Shown here piece after piece: positions 57,088 through 57,975 of a stretch of DNA of 57,975 nucleotides. Under the pieces are notes generated by a model that was not told the DNA's origin, made no database searches, and saw only the letters and a program-made list of their open reading frames with translations. Source of the stretch: Candidatus Blautia stercoravium. Lineage in GTDB: Bacteria > Bacillota > Clostridia > Lachnospirales > Lachnospiraceae. The translations under genes were made by a program, and so were the position numbers. The DNA is taken from the NCBI GenBank assembly GCA_019114495.1, contig DXFK01000181.1, positions 1 through 57,975 of the forward strand, in the 5' to 3' direction. How positions within the stretch are numbered: position 1 is the first letter of the stretch; each line of letters starts with the position of its first letter.

Positions 57088-57929
57088 TGAATCATGCAAG
57101 AAAAGCGAAACATGGATGGATTCTTACCCTGTTTTTCTCCATTGTCAGTGTTTTGTATCTGTATCCCATTGTGCTGGTTGTGATAAACTCCTTTAAGAAA
57201 AAAGCCTATATCAGCCGGTATCCTTTTCAGATTCCCAGGGATAAGATGTTTGTGGGAATGGAAAACTATGTAAGAGGACTGGAGAAAACAGGATTTCTGC
57301 CTGCCTTTGGCTGGACCGTGCTCATTACCGTGTGTTCTGTGGCGCTGATTATTCTGTGCTGCTCCATGTGCGCCTGGTACATCAGTCGGGTGAAGACACG
57401 GGGAACAAAAATCATTTATACGCTGTGCCTTTTTGCCATGGTTGTGCCTTTTCAGATGGAAATGTATACGCTGTCCAAAATCGCCAATATGCTGAAGCTG
57501 GACAATCCCTGGGGGCTGGTGATTATTTATCTGGGTTTTGGAGCCGGGCTGGCGGTCTTTATGTTTACGGGATTTGTAAAGTCCATTCCTCTGGAAATTG
57601 AAGAAGCCAGTATGATTGATGGCTGTACGCCTCTGCAGTGCTTTTTCAGGGTCGTGCTTCCAGTGATGAAGCCTACCTGCATTACCGTAGCTATTCTGGA
57701 TGCCATGTGGATTTGGAACGATTATCTGCTGCCTGTGTTGGTGCTGGATACGAAGAAATATAAGACCATTTCCATTGCCATTCAGTACCTAAAAGGCGGA
57801 TACGGTTCTATTGATATGGGGGCTATGATGGGTGTGCTGGTGCTCTCTATTATTCCGATTATTGTATTTTATCTGTTCTGTCAGAGATACATTATTGAGG
57901 GTGTGGTGGCAGGAGCGGTAAAAGGCTGA
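57087..57929 (+). CDS. Carbohydrate ABC transporter permease (MalG-like)
   Basis: Six TM, EAA motif EIEEASMIDGCTPLQCFFRVVLPVM. Confidence 0.95.
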   Translation: MNHARKAKHGWILTLFFSIVSVLYLYPIVLVVINSFKKKAYISRYPFQIPRDKMFVGMENYVRGLEKTGFLPAFGWTVLITVCSVALIILCCSMCAWYISRVKTRGTKIIYTLCLFAMVVPFQMEMYTLSKIANMLKLDNPWGLVIIYLGFGAGLAVFMFTGFVKSIPLEIEEASMIDGCTPLQCFFRVVLPVMKPTCITVAILDAMWIWNDYLLPVLVLDTKKYKTISIAIQYLKGGYGSIDMGAMMGVLVLSIIPIIVFYLFCQRYIIEGVVAGAVKG

Positions 57930-57975
57930 CGCATTGACAGAAATGGAAATCATGTTACAATAAAACAGACAGGAC

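Overview
This window is a Firmicutes chromosomal segment, most likely from a spore-forming Lachnospiraceae (Blautia-like). That lineage call is inference from gene content and protein style. Most of the window is ordinary, densely packed housekeeping DNA: ruvAB-zapA-U32; ftsW/PBP; rpmB-asp23-dak2-recG; rsmD-coaD; dgt-dnaG-rpoD-trmK-nif3; ldh-malic enzyme; a fruK-fruA-ptsH-ptsI fructose PTS cluster; a DeoR regulator; and a sugar ABC transporter running to the right edge. No rRNA, tRNA, CRISPR array, transposase or prophage was recognised. The most notable accessory system is a compact type III (protein-RNA) toxin-antitoxin locus on the minus strand at about 19420-20210. It has a ToxN/AbiQ/CptN-like toxin of 190 aa, preceded by two 46-nt tandem repeats. 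Each repeat can fold as an H-type pseudoknot, with a compensatory base-pair change between copies, and a strong promoter lies upstream. The family is known; this particular locus and its overlap with a terminator inside the toxin ORF deserve follow-up. A second RNA candidate is a ~186-nt rod-like structure with a large central bubble (41272-41457), 6S RNA-like, upstream of nfo. Other points of interest are two HPr proteins with complementary loss of canonical motifs, a YczE-like membrane/cytidylate-kinase-like fusion with an operator-promoter, a probable ATT start codon, and several promoter-overlapping inverted repeats.
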